Notes: a model not told the origin generated them from the sequence alone. Shown: positions 36,092 to 45,845, counted from the first letter of the stretch. The stretch: 59,735 nucleotides of DNA from Ignavibacteria bacterium (GCA_016873735.1 VGWD01000013.1:1-59735), one strand, 5' to 3'. Numbers and translations: made by a program.

Positions 36092-37705
36092 TCACTCACC
36101 TATTGGCTCGGGCTCTTCTGTAGCCAAGCCAAATTTATCAATGAATAGAACTGTGCCAGAATACGGCTTATCGGGATCTTTAGGCTCACATCGAAATGTC
36201 TGAAAATAACAGTCCGAATCTTTAGCTTTTGTAAATGAAGAGTACAACTCTTGAACTTTCATATTTGAGGCATCTCTGATTTTACACTTCGATCGATTTG
36301 GCCTTCCTTCAACTGTTCCACATGTTCTAATTGTTATGTCAGTGTAATATTGAGTAACTTTTTTATCTGCAATTCGTGGAGCATCCTTCATCACTTCAAT
36401 GCGATACCTATCACCAAAGAGCTTGCCATTGATTCGTCTTTCGAGATAGATGTATTTGGAATTACGATCATTTGTTAGATCAAAAGTGAATGGAGCGCCA
36501 CCTAGACTTTGTTTGAGGACTTGTCCATTTTCATCTGTGATTGCAGCAGACGCATCCATTCCGGTCATTGAATTAATGTTCGGCTTGATAACAATCGACT
36601 CACCAATTCTGATTTCAGAGGGAAATTCAGGAACTCTAAACAGAGTTGGAACTACTTCGAAATCCGTCATGACAGTTTGTTTGTCTGATCTTCTTTGCAC
36701 AATCACTTTTACCTTCATAGGAGCATTTCCGGGTGCTATGCCACTGATGAGCAATTCACTGGATTTTACCTCCTCTATGCTTGCCGTTCCCGGAATATCG
36801 GATTGCTGCTCAATGAGTACTTTAGGTTTTCCCTCATAATTTTCAGTTGAGAAAATACCTTGAACAATGATGCGATTTGACCAATTCTGTAATGCCGGTG
36901 ATCCGATTTTCGGTAATGCAGGGCTTAAAGTGAGTGCTTCCTTATCCATTGGGATGACCATCACATTGGCATTTGGATCTATGATGGAATTACCGGTATT
37001 GAAAGAAAGAATACTCTTGATTGATTCCGGAATTTGAAATTGATTTCTTGCCTGTAATTTATCGATCAGGCGAGCGAGATTCTGTTCCGTGGGAGTATAG
37101 ACAATTTTCGCGGGTTGATTTCCAATCTTCTCTGTGAGTATGGAGATATTAAACTTTGCTTCAGTCATCAATGTTGGTTCGGCTGAATTGATCAATTGTT
37201 GCAATTCAGGATTATTCCCCGTAACAAGTGGTTTCGCTTTTGCCTTGACTGTCACGGCATAACTTTTTGATTCACTTAGTGATGACAATATAGAACTTGG
37301 CGGATGCCATGAAAAAAACACTAATTGTTTCATGGAATCATAATTGATTGAAAAATTTGATCCAGGGTTTGATTGAACCTGCACCACTTCGCCCAAATCC
37401 TGATCTTCCACAATGCATTCAAGCACTACATCTTGAACACTTCCGGTGATGAGCAATATATTAGAGGTATCCATTTGAAAAATAGGCAACCCTGTTGAAT
37501 CGGTTGTCATTTTACAAAGCAATGTGTTTTTTTCAGGTAATAAAGAAAAGGATTGTTGAAACAGCGATGTGATTGCCTCAAGAGCATTATTTTGCTTTTT
37601 CTCTTGCTTTCCTGGCAGGAGGAGAATGAGAGCTGAAAGATAGAGAACAAAATAAATTTCGGCTCCCCTTCGTTTTTTATCTGAATTATTTTCCTCTTTC
37701 CACAT
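36092..37705 (-). CDS. GldM-like component of the T9SS motor
   Basis: 537 residues from the ATG at 37705, chosen because it directly precedes KKRRGAEIYFVLYLSALILLLP, a single N-terminal membrane helix with a positive inside flank. It overlaps the end of the GldL-like gene by 20 bases. The rest is periplasmic and beta-rich in consecutive Ig-like parts (about 45-190, 250-345, 345-430, 430-537), as in GldM, which forms a rod from the inner membrane to the outer-membrane ring. Sequence resemblance is weak, so the call relies on architecture and on the GldL-like neighbour. The extreme C-terminus has several cysteines. Confidence 0.6.
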   Translation of the reverse strand: MWKEENNSDKKRRGAEIYFVLYLSALILLLPGKQEKKQNNALEAITSLFQQSFSLLPEKNTLLCKMTTDSTGLPIFQMDTSNILLITGSVQDVVLECIVEDQDLGEVVQVQSNPGSNFSINYDSMKQLVFFSWHPPSSILSSLSESKSYAVTVKAKAKPLVTGNNPELQQLINSAEPTLMTEAKFNISILTEKIGNQPAKIVYTPTEQNLARLIDKLQARNQFQIPESIKSILSFNTGNSIIDPNANVMVIPMDKEALTLSPALPKIGSPALQNWSNRIIVQGIFSTENYEGKPKVLIEQQSDIPGTASIEEVKSSELLISGIAPGNAPMKVKVIVQRRSDKQTVMTDFEVVPTLFRVPEFPSEIRIGESIVIKPNINSMTGMDASAAITDENGQVLKQSLGGAPFTFDLTNDRNSKYIYLERRINGKLFGDRYRIEVMKDAPRIADKKVTQYYTDITIRTCGTVEGRPNRSKCKIRDASNMKVQELYSSFTKAKDSDCYFQTFRCEPKDPDKPYSGTVLFIDKFGLATEEPEPIGE

Positions 37706-38498
37706 AACCTTTGGCCACAGTATCGGCAATGATTTTTTCCAATTCTCTTCGAACTGCAAATTCAATTTCTTCTTTGCGTAATTCTTGTGCCGCATTCATG
37801 AGTGAAGCCACTATTGCATTGAATTGTTTGAATTGTTCTCCGGTTTGCTGCATGATTGCAGTCAATTCAGGATTGGGAGCAATGGCTTGCGAGGCAATTT
37901 GAACAGAATCTCTCGTTGTTGAAATCAGAGCTTCCTGTCGAGCGCTCATTTCCCTCATGGTATCTGTCACTTGCTCCAATCTAACGGCCATTGCAGCATA
38001 TTCTCTGGAAATTTCGCCAACTTCTCTGAGTAATAATGTCACTTCTTTGTTTCGCTCGATGTCCCCTTGTTCATTTGTTGATTCCTCATCCAGCGGAGAG
38101 AAATACATGATAAAAAACATCACTGAGAGAAGAATCGCTTCAATTGAAATACTTACTACAATCACCCAATCCGGAATGGATTCATAGATTCTTCTCATAC
38201 CCACCGTTACAAGGAGTATAGCAGCTCCGAAATACACGAATGAATTAATTGTTGAATAGAAAAATCTATTGATGATTTCCTGAAGCCAGAGTGATGTCCC
38301 AGAGATGATTCCGAGTGGATACATTACATGAATGTCAAGCGAAGAGAATCGTTTGAGATCTTGCTCTTTGGTGCAAATTCTCCATAAGAGAATCGTGGCC
38401 GACAATGAGCTCATTTGTCGTTCGAATCGTAAATCACGGAAAATGTCTCGAATGATCGAGCGACCTTCCAATGTTGCCAATGTTGTGATTTCTCTCAT
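37686..38498 (-). CDS. GldL-like T9SS motor protein with N-terminal extension
   Basis: 270 residues from the ATG at 38498, preceded by GGAG. Two membrane helices lie at about 83-103 and 111-133: NSFVYFGAAILLVTVGMRRIY and WVIVVSISIEAILLSVMFFIMYFSP. They align with GldL of Flavobacterium, whose helices carry FAYGMGAAVVIVGALFKI and GLVTEAIIF; the key in-membrane Glu (Glu49 there) corresponds to Glu120 here. The cytoplasmic tail is coiled-coil and ends AVRRELEKIIADTVAKGYVERGK. GldL and GldM form the proton-driven T9SS motor. About 80 residues precede helix 1, which canonical GldL lacks, and the Glu at the end of helix 2 is Ser. Confidence 0.68.
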   Translation of the reverse strand: MREITTLATLEGRSIIRDIFRDLRFERQMSSLSATILLWRICTKEQDLKRFSSLDIHVMYPLGIISGTSLWLQEIINRFFYSTINSFVYFGAAILLVTVGMRRIYESIPDWVIVVSISIEAILLSVMFFIMYFSPLDEESTNEQGDIERNKEVTLLLREVGEISREYAAMAVRLEQVTDTMREMSARQEALISTTRDSVQIASQAIAPNPELTAIMQQTGEQFKQFNAIVASLMNAAQELRKEEIEFAVRRELEKIIADTVAKGYVERGK

Positions 38499-38517
38499 GG
38501 ATTTCTCCGATATTCGA

Positions 38518-39756
38518 TTATTCCCTAATGAATGGCCTGAACCACACTTCGCCAGCACTCACTGAAAATCCGAAGCGCAAAAACATTTCTTGAACCAAAT
38601 CTGATGATCCGCGTTTTCCGCCTTGCAAAGCAATGTCAATCATTGCAGAGCCGGCAATTGGCAATTGCATGCCGACTGAACCAAAGACTTCTTCAATGTC
38701 GATGCCATTCACTGAGTAATAGAGTTGATGCCAGCCACCACCAACATTCAATTGCATTTTGTCAATATAATCAGTACCCAATTGATAAGAGCGCAGTCTG
38801 GAAACAGCAAATGAGATTTTTCTTCCGGTCTTAAATGCTGATTTGCCTTGAGCAATTGCCAAATTAGAAAAATCCTGCATTTCAACGTCACCTGCAAACA
38901 TCCATCTACCGGTACTATAACTAATCCCCAGACCAAGTTGAGCGGGTAATGTTGTGATACCGGACTGCATAAATACCGTATCAAATGCCACCGAAGAAGA
39001 TGTGGCGGTAGACTGACGAATATCCGATTCATATTCAAGGTCTGAAAACAAACCTGCGCCCATTCCGAGCGTGAATCCTTTGAAGGGTTGGAATGAAGCT
39101 CCAAGTTTAATACCGGATCCGAAAAATCGATCTGTTTTTACATTTTGTGAAATGAATGGCTGAGTATACAATTCAGTTCGAATCACTCTATTGACATTCC
39201 CAAACAATCTCATTGCTGCGAATCCAAGTGAAATGCCTTCGACGGGTCTCCATGAACTGCCTATGAATGCAGCACTTATGCCACCTGAGCCAAAGTTCAT
39301 CGATCCACCGGCAAGATCAGCGATTCCGGTAACACCTGGAGTTACAGGAGTCATCACAGAATATTGGACCACAGAAAAAGGATGAATGCCACCTGATATC
39401 GTCAATCCCATTGATGTGTCGACCTGAAATGTAGCTGCAATGCCATCTATTTTCCCAAAATTCTGCGAAGCTGACAATTGATCTTGTTCAATTGCTGTTT
39501 GTGTGAATCGAAATCCGATTTGCAATCTTGTGAGTTTGGACTCTGCCCACATTGCCGGATTGGCGAGGTTTACAGCATGATAAGAAGGAACCGCATATTG
39601 CGTTCCACCCAAACCATCATAAAATCCACCCATGGATTGACGTATGTCGCCAATGCCATACATGGAATAATTCGACCCACCTTGTTGCGCAAACAAAGCC
39701 GGTATTCCACATAGGAAAAGGATCATGAATACTTTATGGTTCATAGTGAATTTCAT
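38518..39756 (-). CDS. Outer-membrane beta-barrel protein next to the GldL/GldM-like pair
   Basis: 412 residues with signal peptide (MILFLCGIPALFAQQ) and a long beta-barrel (SNYSMYGIGDIRQSMGGFYDG, YHAVNLANPAMWAESKLTRLQIGFRF, GISLGFAAMRLFGNV, GFTLGMGAGLFSDLEY). The NLANPA phrase and the barrel type recall FadL/PorV-like and PorP-like proteins. Its position before the GldL/GldM-like genes mirrors porP in the porPKLMN operon of Porphyromonas, but sequence does not decide between PorV-, PorP- and FadL-like. It overlaps engB by ATGA and is 19 bases from the GldL-like gene. Confidence 0.65.
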   Translation of the reverse strand: MKFTMNHKVFMILFLCGIPALFAQQGGSNYSMYGIGDIRQSMGGFYDGLGGTQYAVPSYHAVNLANPAMWAESKLTRLQIGFRFTQTAIEQDQLSASQNFGKIDGIAATFQVDTSMGLTISGGIHPFSVVQYSVMTPVTPGVTGIADLAGGSMNFGSGGISAAFIGSSWRPVEGISLGFAAMRLFGNVNRVIRTELYTQPFISQNVKTDRFFGSGIKLGASFQPFKGFTLGMGAGLFSDLEYESDIRQSTATSSSVAFDTVFMQSGITTLPAQLGLGISYSTGRWMFAGDVEMQDFSNLAIAQGKSAFKTGRKISFAVSRLRSYQLGTDYIDKMQLNVGGGWHQLYYSVNGIDIEEVFGSVGMQLPIAGSAMIDIALQGGKRGSSDLVQEMFLRFGFSVSAGEVWFRPFIRE

Positions 39757-40367
39757 GTTTGTTTTCCGATAATATCATCAGAAGTGGACTCGCGTTTGAT
39801 GATTCCCCATAATTGTTCCCTTCCCATGCCGGTTTCGGAAGAATATGGAAGGACATCAATGCAATGTGAACAAAACTGAACAAGCCCTTTGATTTGCTCT
39901 TTTCTTTCTTCAACCATCGAGGGTTTGATTTTATCACATTTGGTGAGAATCAGTGTATACTTTATACCATGCATCTCCAACCATTCAATCAGACCCATGT
40001 CGATTTGTGATGGATCATGTCTGCTATCCAATAACATGCACACCATCCGCAATTGTTCGCGTTCTTCCAAATAGGAATAATTCAATGAGGAAAATTCTTG
40101 CCTCTTGGATTTTCCAACGGATGCATAGCCAAATCCGGGCAAATCAACGAGCATCCATACTTGCTCAACGATAAAGAAATTGATTTGCTGTGTTTTGCCG
40201 GGCGTGGAACTTGTCAATGCCAATTGTTTTCTACGCACTATGCTATTGATCAATGAAGACTTTCCAACATTGGAGCGACCAATGAAAGCAATCTCTGGCA
40301 ATGTGCTTTTCGGAAAATGAACAGGAGCGGAAGCCCCGGTAAAAAAATCGGCCTGAACATGTTTCAT
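39753..40367 (-). CDS. engB: Ribosome biogenesis GTP-binding protein EngB (YsxC/YihA)
   Basis: 204 residues from the ATG at 40367 (MKHVQADFF); the longer frame would overlap fumC. G1 IGRSNVGKSSLINSI, G2 STPGKTQQINFF, G3 LVDLPGFGYA and G4 LILTKCDK are complete. It assists 50S subunit assembly. It is 4 bases after fumC and its stop overlaps the outer-membrane gene start, tying fumC, engB and the T9SS-like genes into one transcript. Confidence 0.95.
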   Translation of the reverse strand: MKHVQADFFTGASAPVHFPKSTLPEIAFIGRSNVGKSSLINSIVRRKQLALTSSTPGKTQQINFFIVEQVWMLVDLPGFGYASVGKSKRQEFSSLNYSYLEEREQLRMVCMLLDSRHDPSQIDMGLIEWLEMHGIKYTLILTKCDKIKPSMVEERKEQIKGLVQFCSHCIDVLPYSSETGMGREQLWGIIKRESTSDDIIGKQT

Positions 40368-40371
40368 AGAG

Positions 40372-41763
40372 TTAGATATTTGGTCCGAGCATGTCTTCAG
40401 GGCGTACCCAGCGATCAAAGTCTTCACCTGTCACCAGATTCAACTCAATGGCCGCATCACGCAAAGTACCACCGGATTTATGCGCATGCTTTGCAATTTT
40501 TGCTGCATTGTCATATCCGATATGCATATTAAGAGCAGTGACCAACATGAGTGTATTGCGATTGTAATATTCCAATCGTTCGATATTTGCCTCAATGCCT
40601 TTGGCGCAATGGTCATTGAACATGGTGCAGCCATCGGCAAGCAAACGAATGCTTTGTAGAACATTGTAAATAATGACAGGTTTGAAAACATTCAATTCAA
40701 AATTTCCTGATGAACCTCCTACACTCACAGCTGCATCATTTCCGATGACTTGTACGGCGATCATGGTCATTGCTTCGGATTGAGTTGGATTCACCTTGCC
40801 GGGCATGATCGAACTTCCGGGCTCATTTTCCGGAATGGATAATTCACCTAAACCACATCGGGGGCCTGAAGCCATCCATCGAATATCATTTGCAATTTTC
40901 ATGAGTGAACATGCAAGAGTTTTCAATGCGCCGTGCGTGAACACCAATGCATCATGAGCAGCTAGGGATTCAAATTTATTAGGTGCCGAAACAAATGGCA
41001 ATCCCGTCAGTTTGGCAATGGTGGATGCCCCTCTTTCGGCAAATTCAGGATGAGTATTTAGTCCGGTGCCAACTGCTGTACCACCAAGTGCAAGTTCATA
41101 TAATCCACCTAGCGCAAATTCTATCCTTCCTATATCATTGTTCAATTGTTGCACATAGCCCGAAAATTCTTGTCCAAGCGTTATGGGAGTTGCATCCATG
41201 AGATGCGTTCTTCCACTTTTTATCAAACCGGAAAATTCAGTTGCTTTTGCTTGAAATGTTTCCATCAAAGCTTGAACGGATGGTAACAATGCATGAACTA
41301 TTTGTTCAACCGCCGCTATATGCATTGCTGTCGGAAATGTATCATTTGAACTTTGTGATTTATTTACATCATCATTGGGATGAATGGGCTTTTTGGACCC
41401 CATTTCACCTCCGGCCAATTCGATTGCACGATTGGAAATCACTTCATTGGTATTCATGTTGGTTTGGGTGCCACTTCCCGTTTGCCAAACAGAAAGCGGA
41501 AAATGCGAATCCAACTTACCCTCGATCACTTCATCTGCCGCTTGCAGAATGAACTCTATTTTTTCTTGAGAAAGAATACCAACTTCACAATTCACAATTG
41601 CTGCAGCTTTTTTGAGAATTCCCAATGCTCTGATGAGCTCTCTGGGCATCCTTTCTATGCCAATGGCAAAGTGATGGAGTGATCGCGCTGTTTGAGCGCC
41701 ATAGTACATATGCGATGGAACTTCGATGGGTCCCATGGAATCGGTTTCAACTCTTGTGGACAT
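40372..41763 (-). CDS. fumC: Class II fumarate hydratase
   Basis: 463 residues, the family's usual length. [54 protein letters not shown] and the signature loop [16 protein letters not shown] are all present. It is the iron-free, heat-stable hydratase that interconverts fumarate and malate in the TCA cycle. sucD lies 3 kb away on the same strand. It is 30 bases from the lipoprotein gene upstream. Confidence 0.97.
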   Translation of the reverse strand: MSTRVETDSMGPIEVPSHMYYGAQTARSLHHFAIGIERMPRELIRALGILKKAAAIVNCEVGILSQEKIEFILQAADEVIEGKLDSHFPLSVWQTGSGTQTNMNTNEVISNRAIELAGGEMGSKKPIHPNDDVNKSQSSNDTFPTAMHIAAVEQIVHALLPSVQALMETFQAKATEFSGLIKSGRTHLMDATPITLGQEFSGYVQQLNNDIGRIEFALGGLYELALGGTAVGTGLNTHPEFAERGASTIAKLTGLPFVSAPNKFESLAAHDALVFTHGALKTLACSLMKIANDIRWMASGPRCGLGELSIPENEPGSSIMPGKVNPTQSEAMTMIAVQVIGNDAAVSVGGSSGNFELNVFKPVIIYNVLQSIRLLADGCTMFNDHCAKGIEANIERLEYYNRNTLMLVTALNMHIGYDNAAKIAKHAHKSGGTLRDAAIELNLVTGEDFDRWVRPEDMLGPNI

Positions 41764-41793
41764 GATATTGCTAAAGAATTTGGTGAATCATGT

Positions 41794-42849
41794 TTAGCGA
41801 AGCAATGCAACATTGACAATTGTCTTGATTTGTTGTTTCACTTCTTGTTTTTCTCCATTTCGACGATCTTTGATGCTTGCATCCATTTCTGTGAGCACAT
41901 CGTTTTTCTTCAAAATAGTTTCTCCCGTAACAACATCAACAATTGAAGATCCCGTACCTTGAAATGTTGACTTGTTTAATGAAAATTGAATGAATTTCGG
42001 GAGTTCTTTCGGTATTTCTGTTTTTGCTGTAAGCACGGCTTTCACAATTGCAACTTTTCTGCTATTGAATTCATGAACCGGTCCCATGGTATAGGTCACA
42101 GAATTTGTGACTGTCAAGATTCCCGAAACAGGAATCACATCAACCTTTGTCCATGTTCTTTCTTTTTTCAGATCTCCCTTGTCGGGAAATGTTTGATATT
42201 CCTGTTGCATGGGCAACTGAAAAAATTGCGCTTTCACTTGCTGCATCAATTGCTCTTTCAATTTTTCCGGTATGGAATCTTTCTTGGCACCAAGCATTTG
42301 ATTGACGATGGTATTCAAACCGAGCACTTCTTCTACTTTACCAAGTTTACTCACATTTGCAATTACTTGTGCGCCAATGATACTATTGTATTGAACAAAC
42401 TCCTTGTTTTTTCTGTCAGAGGCATTCCCTGAATTATACTTAAGCGAAATGGTTTCTCCGGTTTTTTGAGGATTAGGACCTTTTTCATTGACTATCATGC
42501 TATCAATTCGAATGTCCATCTCTATGGACCCATCCGGATTGATCTTTTTGATCACTTTGGTATATGTTTGTGTGATTTCTTGTTCAAGCGATAAATTACC
42601 CCTATTCACCTTATTGATTTGCGTGACTTTATACTGTGAAGTATCACCTTCTTTGGGTGTATATGCAAAACCATTGATGATATGATTGGTGATCGTGGGT
42701 GATTTCTCAACAGCTTCAAATGACCATGAGGCAATGGCTCCGTCTTTAGAATCGACCTTACCTTGTTCTTTGGTGCATGAGAGAAGAGTGAAGAGCATCA
42801 ACCCACATACAATGAGTGATCCCCTGAATCGAGCATTGATCAATTCCAT
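41794..42849 (-). CDS. Lipoprotein of unknown function, possible paralogue of its upstream neighbour
   Basis: 351 residues from the ATG at 42849, which overlaps the previous gene by 10 bases. The lipobox is LFTLLSC. The beta-rich mature part (YKVTQINKVNRGNLSLEQEI, KVIKKINPDGSIEMDIRIDSM, NSIIGAQVIANVSKLGKVEEVLGLNTI, FPDKGDLKKERTWTKVDVIPV) resembles the DUF6263 envelope proteins of Bacteroidota: a translational-start lipid anchor and a domain whose product of two halves tracks conditional bits such as KLGKVEEV. No function is known for that group. Confidence 0.7.
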   Translation of the reverse strand: MELINARFRGSLIVCGLMLFTLLSCTKEQGKVDSKDGAIASWSFEAVEKSPTITNHIINGFAYTPKEGDTSQYKVTQINKVNRGNLSLEQEITQTYTKVIKKINPDGSIEMDIRIDSMIVNEKGPNPQKTGETISLKYNSGNASDRKNKEFVQYNSIIGAQVIANVSKLGKVEEVLGLNTIVNQMLGAKKDSIPEKLKEQLMQQVKAQFFQLPMQQEYQTFPDKGDLKKERTWTKVDVIPVSGILTVTNSVTYTMGPVHEFNSRKVAIVKAVLTAKTEIPKELPKFIQFSLNKSTFQGTGSSIVDVVTGETILKKNDVLTEMDASIKDRRNGEKQEVKQQIKTIVNVALLR

Positions 42850-43844
42850 TTGTAACGTCCTAATAAAGTCCATGTTGTTTCAGTTGATATGTCTTGCGTA
42901 AACTGTTCACGTTTATACTGTGAAGTCACTTTTGCATTATACTTTAATGTTACTTTCTTAACCCAGCCAGAAGAATTCATTTCCATTGTAATCACACCTT
43001 GACCACTACCGCTTTGAATGGGAACAGGTGCGGGTACGCCGAAGAATCGTGCATCATCCAAAGTTAAGGGTGTGAGTGCTTTTGAGACTGCTTCAAGAAC
43101 ATATTCTCCTTTAGAATATGCTGTGACTCGTACTTCCACGGTGTCAATGAAATCGATGCCATCGAGTCGCAGACGAATTGATTTTTTCCAAACGGAATCC
43201 GGTGAAATCACCATTTTTCCGGAAATCAATTCCTTGGAAACATCTCCAATCCAGGCTGCTTGTTCATCCTTCAAAGCATGTAGCCATGTGAATCGTTGCG
43301 CTGTGTCGAGTGCATCCTTTCCTTCTTTGATGATATAATCTCTCAGCCAATCTATGTCGCCTGGTTGGTCAACTCCACGAACTTTTACAACTTCGGTTTG
43401 AGGAGAATACACCAATACGAATTGATGATTAAGCAAAGCCATATTGGAAATCGCATCAGGAAATTCTGTGTTGACTGTCGCAGCTTTGGGATTTTGTGAA
43501 TCATATAGCAATTGTGTCGGACCATCCATGAAGGCATATTTCATTGAATCGATATTCGTGATCAATGGAAGTCCTTCGGATTTTGGCGACTCCGGTGATT
43601 GCGTGAAATGATATTGAACTTTGCGTTGATATTGCTTACCGATGCTATCACGGTACATGCGATTGACGGTGGTTTTATCATCCATCACATATGATGCATA
43701 GACATTCTCTTTGAAATCAACACGAAGTGCATATTTCAGTTCGGGTGCCTTTTGACCTTTTGTGTCTGATTGACCAAAAAGTGGTAATGCAAGTGCGCAA
43801 CAAAGAACGGAACATATAGTCGCAATTGATTGGAACAAGTTCAT
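42840..43844 (-). CDS. Exported protein of unknown function (DUF6263-like)
   Basis: 334 residues from the ATG at 43844, with a signal peptide (VLCCALALPLFGQ). The chain has LKYALRVDFKENVYASYVMDDKT, HQFVLVYSPQTEVVKVRGVDQ, VSKELISGKMVISPDSVWKK and VTLKYNAKVTSQYKREQ, a layout like the lipoprotein encoded next to it (a conserved phrase 'query value, constant, separate'). They are probably distant paralogues. Its ATG overlaps (ATGA) the end of the full NUDIX frame, which indicates translational coupling to that gene when it was intact. No function is claimed. Confidence 0.7.
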   Translation of the reverse strand: MNLFQSIATICSVLCCALALPLFGQSDTKGQKAPELKYALRVDFKENVYASYVMDDKTTVNRMYRDSIGKQYQRKVQYHFTQSPESPKSEGLPLITNIDSMKYAFMDGPTQLLYDSQNPKAATVNTEFPDAISNMALLNHQFVLVYSPQTEVVKVRGVDQPGDIDWLRDYIIKEGKDALDTAQRFTWLHALKDEQAAWIGDVSKELISGKMVISPDSVWKKSIRLRLDGIDFIDTVEVRVTAYSKGEYVLEAVSKALTPLTLDDARFFGVPAPVPIQSGSGQGVITMEMNSSGWVKKVTLKYNAKVTSQYKREQFTQDISTETTWTLLGRYKWN

Positions 43845-44008
43845 GGTGAAAAGTCCTTTGATTGTACTGTTTGAAAAAATGTCCAAGAAGCGAGTGTCAT
43901 ACCATCCCAGATTTCGCCGGTCTGAATCAAGGAATTGCACTCATCCATGCTCACATTTACGATTTCAATGTCATCTGTTTCATCAGCATTATGCCCGATG
44001 AATGTCAA
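43841..44008 (-). pseudogene. C-terminal remainder of the interrupted NUDIX gene
   Basis: Continues the NUDIX frame directly after a TAG at 44009-44011. It reads LTFIGHNADETDDIEIVNVSMDE and GEIWDGMTLASWTFFQ, the normal closing part of ADP-ribose-pyrophosphatase-like NUDIX enzymes (DETE..., GEIWDGMTLAA...). It ends at a TGA that forms an ATGA overlap with the next gene. No frameshift is needed; only one codon interrupts the frame. Confidence 0.75.
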
Positions 44009-44398
44009 CTATTTGGCAATATACACAGAGCAGAGCTCATTTGTAATGCCATTACATGGATTAAAGGAGCCAATATTGATAAGCTGTGCGGCTTTCATTT
44101 CGGTTTCTTCGAGTAATTCCTTATGGGCATTCTCCTCAGGATTCAAACCTGCTTGAAGTCCGCCCCCGGGAAATTCCATGCTCTTTTTCTGATTCAGGTA
44201 ACGAAATTGCTTCACCATGATCAAACTATTATCATCAAGAATCGGAATGATGATCGTTGAACCATGAGAATCTGCATAGAAATAGTCACTTTCCTTCTTA
44301 CCGTCTGGCAATGTATATCTGTCATGCTTATAGCGCCAATACCCATTGTCATGCAAGAGCTCTTTTGCAATTGTCGAATATGGCTGTACTCGTGACAT
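44009..44398 (-). CDS. NUDIX hydrolase, 5' part cut by an in-frame TAG
   Basis: 129 residues from the ATG at 44398 (a GTG at 44431 adds 11). The fold is ADP-ribose/nucleoside-diphosphate-sugar hydrolase-like: GSTIIIPILDDNSLIMVKQFRY, then MEFPGGGLQAGLNPEENAHKELLEETEM, then GITNELCSVYIAK. The NUDIX box normally reads G-x5-E-x7-R-E-U-x-E-E-x-G-U. Here the first Glu is Leu, the Arg is Lys and the Gly after EE-x is Glu, while the central E-x-x-E-E core is kept. With the TAG stop this suggests a gene losing function, though the lesions could also be independent variants. Confidence 0.75.
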   Translation of the reverse strand: MSRVQPYSTIAKELLHDNGYWRYKHDRYTLPDGKKESDYFYADSHGSTIIIPILDDNSLIMVKQFRYLNQKKSMEFPGGGLQAGLNPEENAHKELLEETEMKAAQLINIGSFNPCNGITNELCSVYIAK

Positions 44399-44471
44399 AG
44401 GTTCTTTGCAGAATAAAAAGCGACGCTCCACCGTGACAATGTGCGCCGCTAAAGATTGTCATGTTCAAATA

Positions 44472-44900
44472 TCATGCATTATTTGCAACGATCTCGCTTT
44501 CAGTGAAGAAGAATGCGATTTCCAATGCGGCATTTTCGGGTGAGTCCGAACCATGCACAGCATTTTCTGCTTTAGATCCGGCAAAACGTTTGCGAATTGT
44601 TCCTTCAGCTGCTTCTGCTGGATCTGTTGAACCAATCAATGCACGATAGTCTTCAACTGCATTGTCTTTTTCAAGCGCGATCGGAACGATGGCACCTGAT
44701 GACATGAAATCACAAAGTTCTCCATAGAATGGACGTTCTTTATGCACTTCATAAAATTTACCTGCCTGTGCTGCAGTGAGACGAGTCAATTTACATGCGA
44801 GTACTTTGAATCCGGCTTGCGTGATTTGTGCTATGATCTCGCCAATAACATTATTGCGAACTGCGTCCGGCTTTATGATTGCAAGTGTTCTTTGTTTCAT
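44472..44900 (-). CDS. ndk: Nucleoside diphosphate kinase
   Basis: 142 residues. [18 protein letters not shown], the phosphate-contact [16 protein letters not shown] and the active site NAVHGSDS (phospho-His116) are intact. It balances nucleoside triphosphates by phosphate transfer through the His. It lies 36 bases after sucD, so the two are probably co-transcribed. Confidence 0.97.
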   Translation of the reverse strand: MKQRTLAIIKPDAVRNNVIGEIIAQITQAGFKVLACKLTRLTAAQAGKFYEVHKERPFYGELCDFMSSGAIVPIALEKDNAVEDYRALIGSTDPAEAAEGTIRKRFAGSKAENAVHGSDSPENAALEIAFFFTESEIVANNA

Positions 44901-44936
44901 GATTAAGCTATAGTGTTTAGGTGAAAAATATGCTGT

Positions 44937-45845
44937 TTATGAAGCTTTCGCTGAAAGTGCTTTCACGACTGATTTACCAATATCTGCCGGTGAATCGGCA
45001 ACAAGTATTCCTGCTGAACGCATCGCATCAACTTTGGCTGAAGCAGTGCCTTTTCCACCGGAAATTATTGCTCCTGCATGACCCATTCTACGGCCCGGAG
45101 GAGCTGTTCTTCCTGCAATGAAACCAATAACGGGTTTCTTTACATTGTCTGCTATATATGCGGCTGCTTCTTCTTCTGCAGTTCCACCTATTTCACCAAT
45201 CATGATGATTGCCTCGGTTTCAGTATCTTCATTGAAAAGTTTGATTGCATCGATGAAACGTGTACCAATGATTGGATCTCCTCCAATTCCGATACATGTG
45301 GTTTGGCCAAGACCAACATCAGTCAATTGTTTCACTGCTTCATATGTCAAAGTTCCGCTTCTTGAAACCACACCAACTGTACCTTTTTTGTGAATGAAAC
45401 CCGGCATGATGCCAAGCTTGCACTCATCGGGAGTGATGATGCCCGGACAATTCGGTCCGATCATTCTGCTGGAAGATTGGCTCAAAGCAGTGTTCACGCA
45501 AATCATATCGCGAACCGGAATCCCTTCTGTGATGCAAACGATGAGCGGTATTCCGGCATCGATTGCCTCGATTGCAGCATCTGCGGCCATGCTTGCAGGA
45601 ACAAAAATGATGCTGGCATTTGCGCCGGTTGCATCAACGGCTTCTTTCACAGTATTGTAAACAGGAACGGGACGATTGAACATGTCATCACCCTTACCTT
45701 CATACATCAAACCGTTTTTACCCGGTGTGACGCCGGCAACGACATTTGTGCCATAAGCAAGCATTTGAGATGTGTGAAATGTACCCTCGGATCCGGTGAT
45801 TCCTTGTACAATGACTTTGGTATTCTTGTTGACGAGGACACTCAT
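44937..45845 (-). CDS. sucD: Succinyl-CoA synthetase alpha subunit
   Basis: 302 residues. CoA-binding [19 protein letters not shown] (with the Rossmann-type glycine loop), [20 protein letters not shown] and the phospho-His loop [11 protein letters not shown] (His256) are conserved. It catalyses the substrate-level phosphorylation step of the TCA cycle with SucC. No sucC is adjacent. A TATTTTTG element about 50 bases upstream resembles a -7 box but lacks an upstream match. Confidence 0.97.
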   Translation of the reverse strand: MSVLVNKNTKVIVQGITGSEGTFHTSQMLAYGTNVVAGVTPGKNGLMYEGKGDDMFNRPVPVYNTVKEAVDATGANASIIFVPASMAADAAIEAIDAGIPLIVCITEGIPVRDMICVNTALSQSSSRMIGPNCPGIITPDECKLGIMPGFIHKKGTVGVVSRSGTLTYEAVKQLTDVGLGQTTCIGIGGDPIIGTRFIDAIKLFNEDTETEAIIMIGEIGGTAEEEAAAYIADNVKKPVIGFIAGRTAPPGRRMGHAGAIISGGKGTASAKVDAMRSAGILVADSPADIGKSVVKALSAKAS

